A stretch of DNA of 64,000 bases from Pseudomonas sp. Tri1 (GCF_017968885.1 NZ_CP072913.1:3208001-3272000), one strand, 5' to 3'; shown: positions 34,019 to 43,049, counted from the first letter of the stretch. Made by a program: numbers and translations. Notes: a model not told the origin generated them from the letters alone.

Positions 34019-35305
34019 ATGATTACTCCTGAAGGTCAAAAGCGAATCGTCGTCACCGGCGTCGGCATTGTCGGGCCGTTGGGCTGTGGCGTAGAAGAGG
34101 TCTGGCAGAGGTTGCTCGCCGGGCGCTCTGGCATTCGTCACCTGCCCGACGATATCACTGAGGGGACAGGGGTCGCAGTAGGCGGCCGGGTGCCGTCCCT
34201 GGACGTGGATGCCGTGGCGGGTTACGACCCGGAGCGCATTATCTCGCCCAAGGATCGCAAGAAAATGGACCGCTTCATCGAGTTCGCCTTGGTGGCCGCC
34301 GATGAAGCCTTGGCCCAGGCAGGCTGGCATCCGACCGAAGCCTGGGACCAGGAACGCACCGCGACGATCATTTCATCGGGCGTGGGCGGCTTTGGCACGA
34401 TTGCCGACGCCGTGCGCACCACCGATGCGCGTGGCCCGCGGCGCTTGTCACCGTTCACCGCGCCGGCCTTTCTCGCCAACATGGCGGCTGGACAGGTTTC
34501 CATCAAGCACGGTTTCAAGGGGCCTCTGGGTGCGCCCGTGACGGCTTGTGCTGCCGGGGTGCAGGCCATCGGCGATGCCGCCAGGCTCATCCGCAGTGGC
34601 GAGGCGGATATCGCCTTGTGCGGCGGGACCGAAGCGGCGATAGACCGGGTGACCCTGGGCTGTTTTGCGGCCGCCCGCGCACTCTCCACCGGGTTTGCCG
34701 AGCATCCGCAGCAAGCGTCGCGGCCCTTTGACCGTGATCGCGATGGTTTCGTCATGTCCGAAGGTGCCGGTCTGCTGGTGATCGAATCGCTGGAACATGC
34801 CCTGGCGCGGGGCGCCAAGCCCCTGGCAGAACTGGTCGGCTATGGCACCAGTGCCGATGCCTACCACCTGACGGCAGGTCTGGCAGATGGCAGCGGCGCA
34901 CGACGGGCGATGGAGCAGGCACTGCGCCAGGCCGCCGTCAGCCCTGACGATGTGCAACATATCAACGCCCACGCCACCTCCACCCAGGTCGGCGACAGCG
35001 GGGAACTGGCCGCGATTCGCTCGGTGTTCGGAGCCGATTCCGGGGTGGCGATCACCTCCACCAAATCCGCCACTGGGCATCTGCTGGGGGCGGCGGGGGG
35101 TATCGAGGCGATCTTCACGGTGTTGGCGCTTCGTGATCAAGTGGTGCCACCAACCCTGAACCTGCTTCACCCCGACGAGGCCGCCGAGGGGCTCGATCTG
35201 GTTGCCCTCAATGCCCGGAAGATGCCGATCACCCACGCGCTTTCGAATGGATTCGGGTTTGGCGGAGTCAATGCCAGCGTGCTGTTTCGGCGCTGGGAGG
35301 CTTGA
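34019..35305 (+). CDS. beta-ketoacyl-ACP synthase II paralog (FabF-type)
   Basis: A 428-residue condensing enzyme of the FabF (KAS II) type. The catalytic Cys-His-His triad is complete: Cys177 in TACAAGVQ, His318 in NAHATST and His354 in TGHLLGAAGG. It elongates acyl-ACP by two carbons in the cytoplasm. It is not the housekeeping fabF, which normally sits beside acpP and pabC in a fab operon; neither is present here. The gene is downstream of an RND pump (55-bp gap, gaagagg ribosome binding site) and should be read from the O4-controlled promoter. A KAS at the end of an efflux operon is unusual and suggests the regulon adjusts or makes a specific acyl chain. An alternative is a ketosynthase of a small secondary-metabolite pathway, but there is no acyl carrier protein gene nearby. 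Confidence 0.9.
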   Translation: MITPEGQKRIVVTGVGIVGPLGCGVEEVWQRLLAGRSGIRHLPDDITEGTGVAVGGRVPSLDVDAVAGYDPERIISPKDRKKMDRFIEFALVAADEALAQAGWHPTEAWDQERTATIISSGVGGFGTIADAVRTTDARGPRRLSPFTAPAFLANMAAGQVSIKHGFKGPLGAPVTACAAGVQAIGDAARLIRSGEADIALCGGTEAAIDRVTLGCFAAARALSTGFAEHPQQASRPFDRDRDGFVMSEGAGLLVIESLEHALARGAKPLAELVGYGTSADAYHLTAGLADGSGARRAMEQALRQAAVSPDDVQHINAHATSTQVGDSGELAAIRSVFGADSGVAITSTKSATGHLLGAAGGIEAIFTVLALRDQVVPPTLNLLHPDEAAEGLDLVALNARKMPITHALSNGFGFGGVNASVLFRRWEA

Positions 35306-35334
35306 TCCGGCACGGTCAACATTGATGCGGGCTG

Positions 35335-35520
35335 ACCCACCGCTATCGCGAGCAAGCTCGCTCCCACTGGGGTCTATGGTGAACACAGGATTTGTGAGCG
35401 CCCCTGAACCCATGTGGGAGCGAGCTTGCTCGCGATGACGGCGACACATCCAAAATCAATGCAAACTGACCCATTGCCATCGCGAGCAAGCGCGCTCCCA
35501 CAAAGATCTGTGGGAGCGTT
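35335..35520. repeat. cluster of Pseudomonas REP elements (BIME)
   Basis: Three REP units with the core cgcgagcaagctcgctcccac lie at about 35341-35371 (plus), 35411-35441 (inverted, gtgggagcgagcttgctcgcg) and 35473-35500 (plus, with one base change), followed by a half unit tgtgggagcg at 35509-35518. Alternating orientation is the usual BIME layout. They fill the gap between the FabF-type gene and the convergent SDR. Confidence 0.9.
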
Positions 35521-35525
35521 TGGTT

Positions 35526-36233
35526 TCAGGAGATCGGCCGCAGGTAGATGCCGTTACTCAGGTTCTGCTTGAGTTGCTGGCTGGTCTCGTCCGCCAACAC
35601 CTCCGGCAGACCGTTGATCACCCCATCCAGTACGCGCTGGGCCACATCCTGAGGCGACGCCTTTGGCACGCCTTCGATACCCCGTGTCATGTCTGTGTCC
35701 ACGAACGCGACATGCACGCCCACTACCAGCGTGTCCTGGGCTGCCAATTGCAGGCGCAGCCCATTGGTGAGCGACCAGGCGGCTGCTTTGCTGGCCGAAT
35801 AGGTGAGGGTGCCGGGAAGGTTTACCCAGCTCAGGGCCGAATGCATGTTGACGATGGCGCCGCCGCCGTTCGCGGCAAGGATTGGCGCGAAAGCCAGGCT
35901 GGTGGCCAGCGGAGCGACTGCGTTGGTTTCAAACTCGTGGCGAAGGGTTGCCAGGCTGTTGCTGTCCTGGTCTTTGCTGTCGAATCCACTGATGCCCGCG
36001 TTGTTGATCAGCAATGTCAGATCCGGTGCGCTTGCGACAACGGCCGTAATGTCTTCAGGGCGAGTGACGTCGAGTTTCAGCGGCACCACATTGGCTTGGG
36101 CTTCGATGGTGGCCGGGTCACGTGCCGCGGCATACACCTTTGCGGCGCCCGCCGCGAGAAGTGCCTGCACGAATGCCTTGCCCAGGCCACGGTTAGCCCC
36201 GGTCACCAGCGCCACACTGCCTTTGATTTGCAT
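35526..36233 (-). CDS. short-chain dehydrogenase/reductase (SDR)
   Basis: A 235-residue SDR from ATG 36233 (MQIKGSVALVTGANRGLG), where ggagaa lies about 7 bases upstream; a longer open frame to 36335 has no such site. It carries the cofactor motif TGANRGLG, the LINNAG motif, a serine in NMHSALSW, and the catalytic YSASK. The adenine-site aspartate after strand 3 is within LKLDVTRPED. It is cytoplasmic and the substrate is unknown. The next gene upstream on the same strand is the MFS transporter, separated by 58 bp, so the two probably form an operon read from the divergent promoter at 37504-37665 and controlled by the TetR-MarR fusion regulator. Confidence 0.87.
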   Translation of the reverse strand: MQIKGSVALVTGANRGLGKAFVQALLAAGAAKVYAAARDPATIEAQANVVPLKLDVTRPEDITAVVASAPDLTLLINNAGISGFDSKDQDSNSLATLRHEFETNAVAPLATSLAFAPILAANGGGAIVNMHSALSWVNLPGTLTYSASKAAAWSLTNGLRLQLAAQDTLVVGVHVAFVDTDMTRGIEGVPKASPQDVAQRVLDGVINGLPEVLADETSQQLKQNLSNGIYLRPIS

Positions 36234-36291
36234 GTCGGTTCTCCAATGATTGACGAAAAAAAACAAAGCGATGCATGAGCGCCTTACCGGT

Positions 36292-37503
36292 TTACTTCGC
36301 GAGACGGCCTCGCAGAACAAACAAGATCCATGCAATCAGGCAGGCCGTCGCCTGAATGCCCCCCAGCGTTGTGACGGGTGCAAAGGTCAGCACCGAGGCC
36401 AGCCAGGTGGTCAGCGCAGCGGCGCCCATGGAGACAAAACCCAGCAACGCGGAGGCCATCCCGGCCTCTTTGCCGAAAGGCTGCATGGTGATGGCCGTGC
36501 CGAGCGGATTGGCGAGCCCCATGCCCCAGAGAAACGTGACCATCGACAAGGCGTACCAGCCGAGGCTCGGATCGACCGGGCCCACGAGAAGCAGGCTGCC
36601 GCCTCCCATGGCGCAGGCAATGCCCGCCAGCGTAATGATCCGGGAGCCGTGGCGGTGCGCCAGGCGCGGAGCCGCCATGCCGGCGGCGAACACGACGAAC
36701 ACCGTAGAGGCGAAGTACACGCCGGTCTGCAATGACGTCAGGCCAATTCCCTTCATCAGGATGGCCGGGGCTGCGGCGAACGATGCAAACAACCCACTCA
36801 TCAACAGGCTTACCGAAACGGCCGGAAGGATGAAGCGCCTATCCAGTGCCAATTTCCGGTAGGCGAGTACGACGCTCTTGGCTGAATGCGCAGCCCTGCG
36901 GTCGACGGGGTGGGTTTCTCCCAGGCTCTGGGCATAGAAGAAGGCCAGTGCGGCGGCGGCCAGCCCTACCAGGACAAAGATGGCGCGCCATCCGAGCGTG
37001 GCGGACAGCAGGCTGCCAACCAGTGGCGAAAAACCTGGCGCAGCGGCGGTGGCGATCATGGTCAAGGACAAGGCGCGAGCCAGCGTCTCGCCTTCAAACA
37101 GATCCCGCGCGATGGCGCGTGACAACACCGAGGCGGCACACACACCCAGGGCCTGGATGATGCGCCCTGCGATCAGTATCGCGAGTGTGGAGGCCAAGCC
37201 TGCGATGACGGTACCGGCGATAAAAATGCAGAGCCCACCCAGTACCAGTTTCTTGCGACCGTAGCGGTCGGCCAACGGCCCGACCACCAACTGCCCCAGT
37301 GCGAAGGTGATGAAGAAGCTGGACAACGTCAGGCCGAGCTCCCTTGCACTCACCCCGAGGTCTTCACCGATGGCCGGGAACGCCGGGAGGATGATATTCG
37401 TGGACAACATGCTGATGGCTGCCAGGCCTGCAAGCAGGGCCACAACCTTCCCGGTCAGCGGTTGGACGGTTTGAGTCGGGGCAGTCGCAACAGTTGTCGT
37501 CAT
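36292..37503 (-). CDS. MFS transporter, Bcr/CflA-type drug efflux
   Basis: A 403-residue inner-membrane protein with twelve predicted TM helices. The MFS signature between TM2 and TM3 is present (GPLADRYGRKKLVLGG), and TM5 carries the antiporter-type motif C region (AAPGFSPLVGSLL). The family of best fit is Bcr/CflA (multidrug:H+ antiporters, 390-410 residues). It would export a drug or toxic metabolite. It starts at ATG 37503 and is divergent from the TetR-MarR fusion regulator at 37666, with a 162-bp shared region that contains a GCATGATG-type palindrome. It is followed by an SDR gene, probably in the same transcript. The link to that regulator is inferred from position. Confidence 0.88.
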   Translation of the reverse strand: MTTTVATAPTQTVQPLTGKVVALLAGLAAISMLSTNIILPAFPAIGEDLGVSARELGLTLSSFFITFALGQLVVGPLADRYGRKKLVLGGLCIFIAGTVIAGLASTLAILIAGRIIQALGVCAASVLSRAIARDLFEGETLARALSLTMIATAAAPGFSPLVGSLLSATLGWRAIFVLVGLAAAALAFFYAQSLGETHPVDRRAAHSAKSVVLAYRKLALDRRFILPAVSVSLLMSGLFASFAAAPAILMKGIGLTSLQTGVYFASTVFVVFAAGMAAPRLAHRHGSRIITLAGIACAMGGGSLLLVGPVDPSLGWYALSMVTFLWGMGLANPLGTAITMQPFGKEAGMASALLGFVSMGAAALTTWLASVLTFAPVTTLGGIQATACLIAWILFVLRGRLAK

Positions 37504-37616
37504 GGATTGACACCTTTGGGTTTGTCGGTGCGGTTGGGGTAGATCGGACCGGTAGAGGCAAAGTCGGCTTGATCTTCCTTTCAGTGTTTATGATGATCGT
37601 AATATTGCAGATTCGA

Positions 37617-37634
37617 GCATGATGGTCATCATGC
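37617..37634. promoter_or_regulatory. palindrome between MFS gene and TetR-MarR fusion gene
   Basis: GCATGATG-GT-CATCATGC is a perfect 8-2-8 dyad 31 bp before the regulator's start codon and 113 bp from that of the MFS gene. Its size suits a TetR dimer. It is the best operator candidate for both divergent transcripts. Confidence 0.6.
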
Positions 37635-37665
37635 AATCCGTCAAGTTCGAGATTGGAGGTTTTTC

Positions 37666-38766
37666 ATGAGGTATCCCCCAAACCAGACTGCAGAGCGGCG
37701 CGAGAAGATCCTGGAGGAGGCGTCCCGGCTATTTCGTGGCAGGGGTATCGCCGGGGCGAGCATTTCCGAGGTCATGAAGGCGTCAGGCCTGACCCATGGT
37801 GCGTTCTATGCGCACTTCGACTCCAAGGACGCGCTGGTCTGTGCCAGCCTCGAACGCGCAATGGACCAGTTGGCGCTCCAGCTGCGGGAAACTGTCTACG
37901 GCAGCGATGTGCCCAAGGAGGCTTTCCTGGACAGATACCTCAGCCAGAGTCACCGCGATCACCCCGAAGCCGGGTGCGCGATGCCTGCGCTGGCCATCGA
38001 TGTTTCCCGTGAACCGGGGATGCGCCGGTCCTTCACGAGCCGGGTGGTCGGGATGATCGACTTGCTCGCCTCCAGGCTTCCCTGGCGGCGTGATCGCTCC
38101 AGGGAAGACCAAGCGATTGCCTTCCTGTCGGCGATTGTCGGCGCGATGGTGCTCGCTCGCGCGGTGGATGAACCGCAGTTATCGGATCGAATTTTACGCG
38201 CGACGCGTGATGAGCTACTTGGCGTCGATAAGCCGTCTGGGCGGGTGGCAGAGGCGTCGCAGGCTAGCCAGTCAAACTCGGATTTAACTAGCGTGCTAGA
38301 TAATGTTGAGCTATGGAACTCCGTGTCTGCTCATAAATCCACAGCCCCTCGTGAAGTGGGAGGGCAGTTGTCCTTTGCTTTGTACGACGCGGCCAATCGG
38401 ATGATTCGCCTGCACAAACCCTTATTGGAACCACTGGGGCTGACGTTCCCCCAATACCTCGTGCTGTTGGAATTGTTCGCTGATGCGCCCAGGACCGTAG
38501 GCGACCTGGGCGCCAGGCTCGCTATGGATACCGGGACGATCACGCCGTTGCTCAAGCGTCTCGAGGCATCGGGCATGGTGACTCGAACCCGAGACAAAGA
38601 CGACGAGCGCCGCGTGCTGATTGCGCCGACCGACGCCGCGCTAGCGTTGAGTAAAGAACTCTGGGTTGTGACCGATAAGATCAAGGCCGCTTGCCAGCTT
38701 GATGACGATGGGCAGGAGGCACTCCGTGACACGCTTAACGCTTTCGTACGTCCCGCTGGCGGATGA
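37666..38766 (+). CDS. TetR-MarR (OhrR-like) fusion regulator
   Basis: A single 366-residue open frame that joins two complete regulators. Residues 1-190 are TetR-type: helix-turn-helix around ASISEVMKASGLTHGAFYAHF, then a helical ligand domain. Residues about 190-230 are a polar Ser-rich linker. Residues about 232-366 are MarR-type and close to OhrR (FALYDAANRM..., HKPLLEPLGLT, DTGTITPLLKRLEASGMV, DDERRVLI). OhrR senses organic peroxides through a cysteine in QLCFALY; here the residue is Ser236. The two tyrosines that contact that cysteine in OhrR are also changed (His250 and Phe261). A C-terminal Cys343 remains. The linker DNA (about 38260-38345) is more AT-rich than the rest and has codons unusual for the neighbours, as if a former intergenic region was read through. 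It probably controls the divergent MFS-SDR genes. Confidence 0.85.
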   Translation: MRYPPNQTAERREKILEEASRLFRGRGIAGASISEVMKASGLTHGAFYAHFDSKDALVCASLERAMDQLALQLRETVYGSDVPKEAFLDRYLSQSHRDHPEAGCAMPALAIDVSREPGMRRSFTSRVVGMIDLLASRLPWRRDRSREDQAIAFLSAIVGAMVLARAVDEPQLSDRILRATRDELLGVDKPSGRVAEASQASQSNSDLTSVLDNVELWNSVSAHKSTAPREVGGQLSFALYDAANRMIRLHKPLLEPLGLTFPQYLVLLELFADAPRTVGDLGARLAMDTGTITPLLKRLEASGMVTRTRDKDDERRVLIAPTDAALALSKELWVVTDKIKAACQLDDDGQEALRDTLNAFVRPAGG

Positions 38767-38802
38767 GCGGGGTCGTCTCTCCCCATTGACGAGGATCGAG
38801 TA

Positions 38803-41154
38803 GTGCGCAAAGGCTGCCCGCTCTATGTTGCGTGTCTTTTCTATCTGAGTGGGGTGCGAGCTGCAGAATATCCGGTCGCTGAACAGGCGGTGCCCCGTCT
38901 CGATTCAGCCCTGGTGCTCGACGAGGTGACGGTCACTGCGCGGCGCCGCGAGGAGTCCCAGCAGGCAGTTCCAATCAGCATGAGCGTACTCAATGGCGAG
39001 CAGTTGAACGATGCTGGCCTCTACCGAGTCGAGGATCTGCAGCAGCGCGTACCGAGCCTGCTGGTGACGGTGCCCAGCGCACGTTACGCCAGCTACGGCA
39101 TTCGCGGGCTTGGCTCGAGCGCCTATAACGATGGTATCGACGGCAGCGTCGGGGTGTTTCTCGATGGGGTGTATCTGGGTCGCCAGGGCATGTCGCTGGG
39201 CGATCTGGTCGATATCGAGCGCGTCGAGGTGTTGCGCGGGCCGCAGGGCACTTTGTATGGCAAGAACACCACGGCAGGGGCGATCAACGTCAGCAGCCGC
39301 GCGCCGACCTTCGAACCGCAGGGCAGTGGCGAGGTGTCAGTCGGTGAAGAGGGTTTGCGTCAGTATCGCGGTACGGTTTCAGGTGCGCTGATCGACGGCG
39401 TATTGGCCGGGCGCCTGACCGGCTACGACGTGGAGCGCGACGGGCTCATCGATAACCGCTACGACGGCAGCCACTTCGGCGATCAGAATCGCCAAGGTTT
39501 GCGCGGCCAGTTGCTGTGGACGCCGAGCGAAGTGTTCAGCGCGCGCCTGATCGGCGAGTACGGCTGGCAAGACGAACAGGCCGGTGCTTATGCGGCCAGC
39601 AACTACAGCGAGTCGACCATCAAGCGCGCCGCTTTCGTCGGCTATCGTCTGTTACCTGTCGACCCCTATGCACGCCGCGTGCAGCAAGATGAACCGAACA
39701 GCATCAAGACATTGCAGACCGGTGCTTCACTGGAGCTGAACTGGCTGTTGGACAGCGGGGCCACGCTGACCAGCATCAGTGGCTACCGGGATTGGACCTA
39801 TGACGCCGATCAGGATGGCGATGGCATGGCGCTGTCCATCGCCGAAAACGCCGCCGTGCAGCTCAATCACCATCAATTCAGCCAGGAGTTGCGGCTGGCC
39901 GACTCGCCCAACGAGCACCTTGACTATGTGGTTGGGCTCTATTATTTGCGGCAGAAGTTGAACCGTGAGGTGGATGTGCGCTTCGGCAAGGACGCTGCGG
40001 CTTACTTTCTGGGGGATCGACCGGAAATCGATGCGCTCGGTATTACCCCTGGGATGATTCCTGCCTCGCTGCTGGAGGGCGCGCAACAGGCCTTTGATGG
40101 CGAGCAGCGCAGCGACAGTCGCGCGGTGTTCGGTCAGCTCACCTGGCATGTCACCGAGCGCCTGGCCGTTACACCGGGGCTGCGTTACACCCGCGAGAGC
40201 AAGCAGGGCTGGATTTCGCGCAGCGTCTCGGGATTGGCGCCGCTCGGGCCGGACCTGGTGTCGCAGGTGGCGGGGCCCTTGCTGCGTAGCACCGCACTCG
40301 GCGGCGAGTATTACCGGCGTGATGCGATCGAAGAGGGCAACCTCTCCGGGCAGTTGACCATCAGCTACCAGTTTCGCGATGACCTGCTCGGTTATGCCAG
40401 TTGGTCGCGTGGCTACAAGGCTGGCGGGATCAACCTTGAGGTGATCGACCCCAACGCCGAGTCGACGTTTGATGCAGAGCGGGTGAGCTCGCTCGAGGTT
40501 GGGGTCAAGCAGGGTTTCTGGAACGACCGGGGGCAGCTCGATGTGGCCGTGTACCAGACGGATGTCGACGATTACCAGGCACTGACCAACCGTGCGCCAG
40601 CCAGCCCGTTCGCCCCGCCGATCCGCGACAACCTGATCAATGTGGGCAAGGTGCGCCTGCGAGGCATCGAGCTGGATGCCCTGCTGCGGGCCAGCGAGCG
40701 GATCGACCTGCGGCTGGGCATCGCCTGGAGCGACGCACGCTACCGTGAGTTTCCCAATGCCCCCTGTTCACCGGCCAGCGCGCAGTGGTCCTGCGACTTG
40801 AAAGGCCAGCGGCTGTTCAACGCGCCAGAGTGGAATGCCAATGCCGGGGTCGACTATCGCCACCCACTGGAGCATGGCTTGGAGCTGTTCAGCGGCCTCG
40901 ACTACTCATTTCGCAGCGGTTACTACGGCGCACTCGAAGGCGGCCCGGGCAGCTACCAACCGTCCTATGGGCTGACCAACCTGCGTCTTGGGTTGCGCCG
41001 CAGCAACAGGCGCTGGGAAGCCGAGTTGTGGGCACGCAACCTGTTCGACGAGCACTACATCACCGCGGTGTACGCCAAGCTGGGCGCGGGTGACTACGGG
41101 GTGCTGACCGGCGATCCACGTAGCGTCGGCATGACCTTGCGTACGCGTTGGTAG
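38803..41154 (+). CDS. TonB-dependent outer membrane receptor
   Basis: A 783-residue TonB-dependent receptor starting at GTG 38803, with gagga about 8 bases upstream; no ATG is well placed. The signal peptide ends near GVRA. The TonB box region is LDEVTVTARR (about 38-48), followed by the plug domain (about 55-160; LDGVYLGR and the VEVLRGPQGTLYGKNTTAGAINV segment) and a 22-strand barrel that ends in TLRTRW. The look is that of the large group that also takes up non-siderophore substrates (GPQGTLYGKNTTAGAIN), so iron is not certain. It is 36 bp after the fusion regulator gene and could be read with it, and stands 172 bp before the type I secretion operon. No sigma/anti-sigma pair is beside it. 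Confidence 0.9.
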   Translation: MRKGCPLYVACLFYLSGVRAAEYPVAEQAVPRLDSALVLDEVTVTARRREESQQAVPISMSVLNGEQLNDAGLYRVEDLQQRVPSLLVTVPSARYASYGIRGLGSSAYNDGIDGSVGVFLDGVYLGRQGMSLGDLVDIERVEVLRGPQGTLYGKNTTAGAINVSSRAPTFEPQGSGEVSVGEEGLRQYRGTVSGALIDGVLAGRLTGYDVERDGLIDNRYDGSHFGDQNRQGLRGQLLWTPSEVFSARLIGEYGWQDEQAGAYAASNYSESTIKRAAFVGYRLLPVDPYARRVQQDEPNSIKTLQTGASLELNWLLDSGATLTSISGYRDWTYDADQDGDGMALSIAENAAVQLNHHQFSQELRLADSPNEHLDYVVGLYYLRQKLNREVDVRFGKDAAAYFLGDRPEIDALGITPGMIPASLLEGAQQAFDGEQRSDSRAVFGQLTWHVTERLAVTPGLRYTRESKQGWISRSVSGLAPLGPDLVSQVAGPLLRSTALGGEYYRRDAIEEGNLSGQLTISYQFRDDLLGYASWSRGYKAGGINLEVIDPNAESTFDAERVSSLEVGVKQGFWNDRGQLDVAVYQTDVDDYQALTNRAPASPFAPPIRDNLINVGKVRLRGIELDALLRASERIDLRLGIAWSDARYREFPNAPCSPASAQWSCDLKGQRLFNAPEWNANAGVDYRHPLEHGLELFSGLDYSFRSGYYGALEGGPGSYQPSYGLTNLRLGLRRSNRRWEAELWARNLFDEHYITAVYAKLGAGDYGVLTGDPRSVGMTLRTRW

Positions 41155-41326
41155 TAAACCGCAGTTGCCCCCTTCAGAACCGCCCACCGGTGCCGATACA
41201 ACGCGCGTAGGTCCTATTACGCAGGGCGCCAGAGGTGTCCCGCTGAAAACTCCCAGGGCGTTCGTTCGCCTGTATCCACTACGTTTTTTGCAGGTTTGTA
41301 CATAAGCGGACCTCAGGTAATAAACC

Positions 41327-43042
41327 ATGTCAGCCCACCCCAGGACCGAGCTGGAAAGTGCCCTTGCCGCCTGCAAAGGCAGTTTTCTTTCCGTTGGTTT
41401 TTTCAGTTTCTTCGTCAACTTGCTGATGCTGGTGCCATCGTTCTACATGCTGCAGGTGTATGACCGCGCCGTAGGTAGTGCGAGCCTGTCGACGCTGTTG
41501 ATGCTGACGCTGATCATGTTGCTATTGATGGTGACGATGGGAGGGCTGGAATGGGTTCGCTCGCGGATCATGGTGCGAATCAGCACTCGCCTGGACACGC
41601 TACTCGGCCAGCGTCTGTTCGATGCCAGTTTCAGGCAGGCCCTCAATACCTGCGGCATGAGCGCCACGGCCCAGCCATTGAGCGATTTGAATGCATTGCG
41701 CCAGTTCCTGACGGGTAACGGCCTGTTTGCGTTTTTCGACACGCCCTGGATTCCGATCTACCTGGCCGTCATGTTCATTTTTCATCCTTGGTACGGCTGG
41801 ATGGGGGTATTGAGCGCGGTGCTGTTGGCGGCGTTGGCCTTCGTCAACGAAAAGCTCACCCGTGGCCCGCTGCAAGCGGCCAACCTTGGGCAGATGGCGG
41901 CCACTGCTTTCACCAATAAAAGCTTGCGCAATGCCGAAGTGGTCGAGTCCATGGGCATGCTTGCAAGTCTGCGTCAGCGCTGGAGCGGGCAAACCCATAA
42001 GGTCCTGACCCTGCAAAGCCTGGCCAGCGACCGCGCCACGACCATTTCGGCGGTGTCCAGGACGTTCCGTCAGATCGTTCAGTCGCTGGTGCTGGGCCTG
42101 GGCGCTTACTTGACGATCAATCATGAGATTTCCTCGGGAATGATGATTGCCGGCTCCATTTTGTTGGGCCGCGCGCTGGCGCCTATCGATCAGCTGATCG
42201 GCGTGTGGAAAGGCTTTCTTGGCGCACGCTCGCAATATGCCCGGCTGCACGAACTGTTAGTCAAGATTGCCGCCGAGCCTGAGCGCATGTCGTTGCCAGC
42301 GCCGAAAGGGGCGATCCGGGTCGAGGGGCTTACGGTGGCATCCCCGCACGGCGGCAAACCGATTATTCGCGGCGTGGAGTTTCAGGTACCCGCCGGGGAG
42401 GTAGTAGGCATCATTGGGCCCAGCGGTGCAGGAAAGTCGACCCTGGCCAGGGCATTGCTGGGGATCTGGCCGAGCCAGGCCGGCACCGTACGCCTGGACG
42501 GCGCGAACATCAGCCAATGGCGGCGGGACGAACTGGGCCCGTACCTCGGTTATCTGCCGCAGGACATTGAGCTGTTCGAGGGCACCATCAGCCAGAACAT
42601 CTCGCGCTTCGGTCCGGCGGATGCGCCAGCGGTGGTCGCCGCCGCACGCATGGCCGGCGTCCATGAGCTGGTACTGCAACTGCCCGAGGGCTACGACACC
42701 GTGATCGGAGCCAATGGTGGTGGGTTGTCCGGCGGCCAGCGTCAACGCATCGCACTGGCTCGCGCCTTGTACGGTGAGCCGCGCCTGGTGGTGCTCGATG
42801 AGCCGAACTCCAACCTGGATGAGGCTGGAGAAAAAATGCTTGCAGAGGCCCTGCGAAAGCTCAGGCAAAGCGGTGCCACGGTATTTGTCATTACGCACCG
42901 GTCCGGAGTGTTGGCACAGGTGGATAAATTGCTGGTGCTCAATCATGGCGAGCTCAGCCTGTTCGGCCCGCGCGACAAGGTCCTGGCGCGACTGCAGGGC
43001 ACCGGGCCTGCGGTCCATGTCGCTAGCGCGATTCAATCGTAA
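41327..43042 (+). CDS. type I secretion ABC transporter (PrtD/AprD type)
   Basis: A 571-residue exporter half-transporter that joins a transmembrane domain (about 20-300, six helices) to an ATPase domain (about 310-571). The ATPase has Walker A GPSGAGKST (364-372), signature LSGGQRQ, Walker B LVVLDEP and the switch histidine in VITHR. There is no C39 peptidase at the N-terminus, as expected for PrtD/AprD-type systems that secrete proteins with an uncleaved C-terminal signal. It is first of a three-gene operon with an HlyD adaptor (7-bp gap) and a TolC channel, and the secreted metalloprotease follows at 45816. It acts in the inner membrane as a homodimer and recognises the substrate's C-terminus. 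Confidence 0.93.
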   Translation: MSAHPRTELESALAACKGSFLSVGFFSFFVNLLMLVPSFYMLQVYDRAVGSASLSTLLMLTLIMLLLMVTMGGLEWVRSRIMVRISTRLDTLLGQRLFDASFRQALNTCGMSATAQPLSDLNALRQFLTGNGLFAFFDTPWIPIYLAVMFIFHPWYGWMGVLSAVLLAALAFVNEKLTRGPLQAANLGQMAATAFTNKSLRNAEVVESMGMLASLRQRWSGQTHKVLTLQSLASDRATTISAVSRTFRQIVQSLVLGLGAYLTINHEISSGMMIAGSILLGRALAPIDQLIGVWKGFLGARSQYARLHELLVKIAAEPERMSLPAPKGAIRVEGLTVASPHGGKPIIRGVEFQVPAGEVVGIIGPSGAGKSTLARALLGIWPSQAGTVRLDGANISQWRRDELGPYLGYLPQDIELFEGTISQNISRFGPADAPAVVAAARMAGVHELVLQLPEGYDTVIGANGGGLSGGQRQRIALARALYGEPRLVVLDEPNSNLDEAGEKMLAEALRKLRQSGATVFVITHRSGVLAQVDKLLVLNHGELSLFGPRDKVLARLQGTGPAVHVASAIQS

Positions 43043-43049
43043 GAGGCCG

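Noticed and set aside
35335..35520. Insertion sequence or attachment site after the FabF-type gene
   Set aside because: The repeats are ordinary REP units in alternating orientation; there is no transposase, integrase or tRNA.
42714..43049. 112-codon N-terminal extension of the HlyD adaptor
   Set aside because: It is the out-of-frame end of the ABC transporter gene; the membrane anchor begins shortly after the ATG at 43050.
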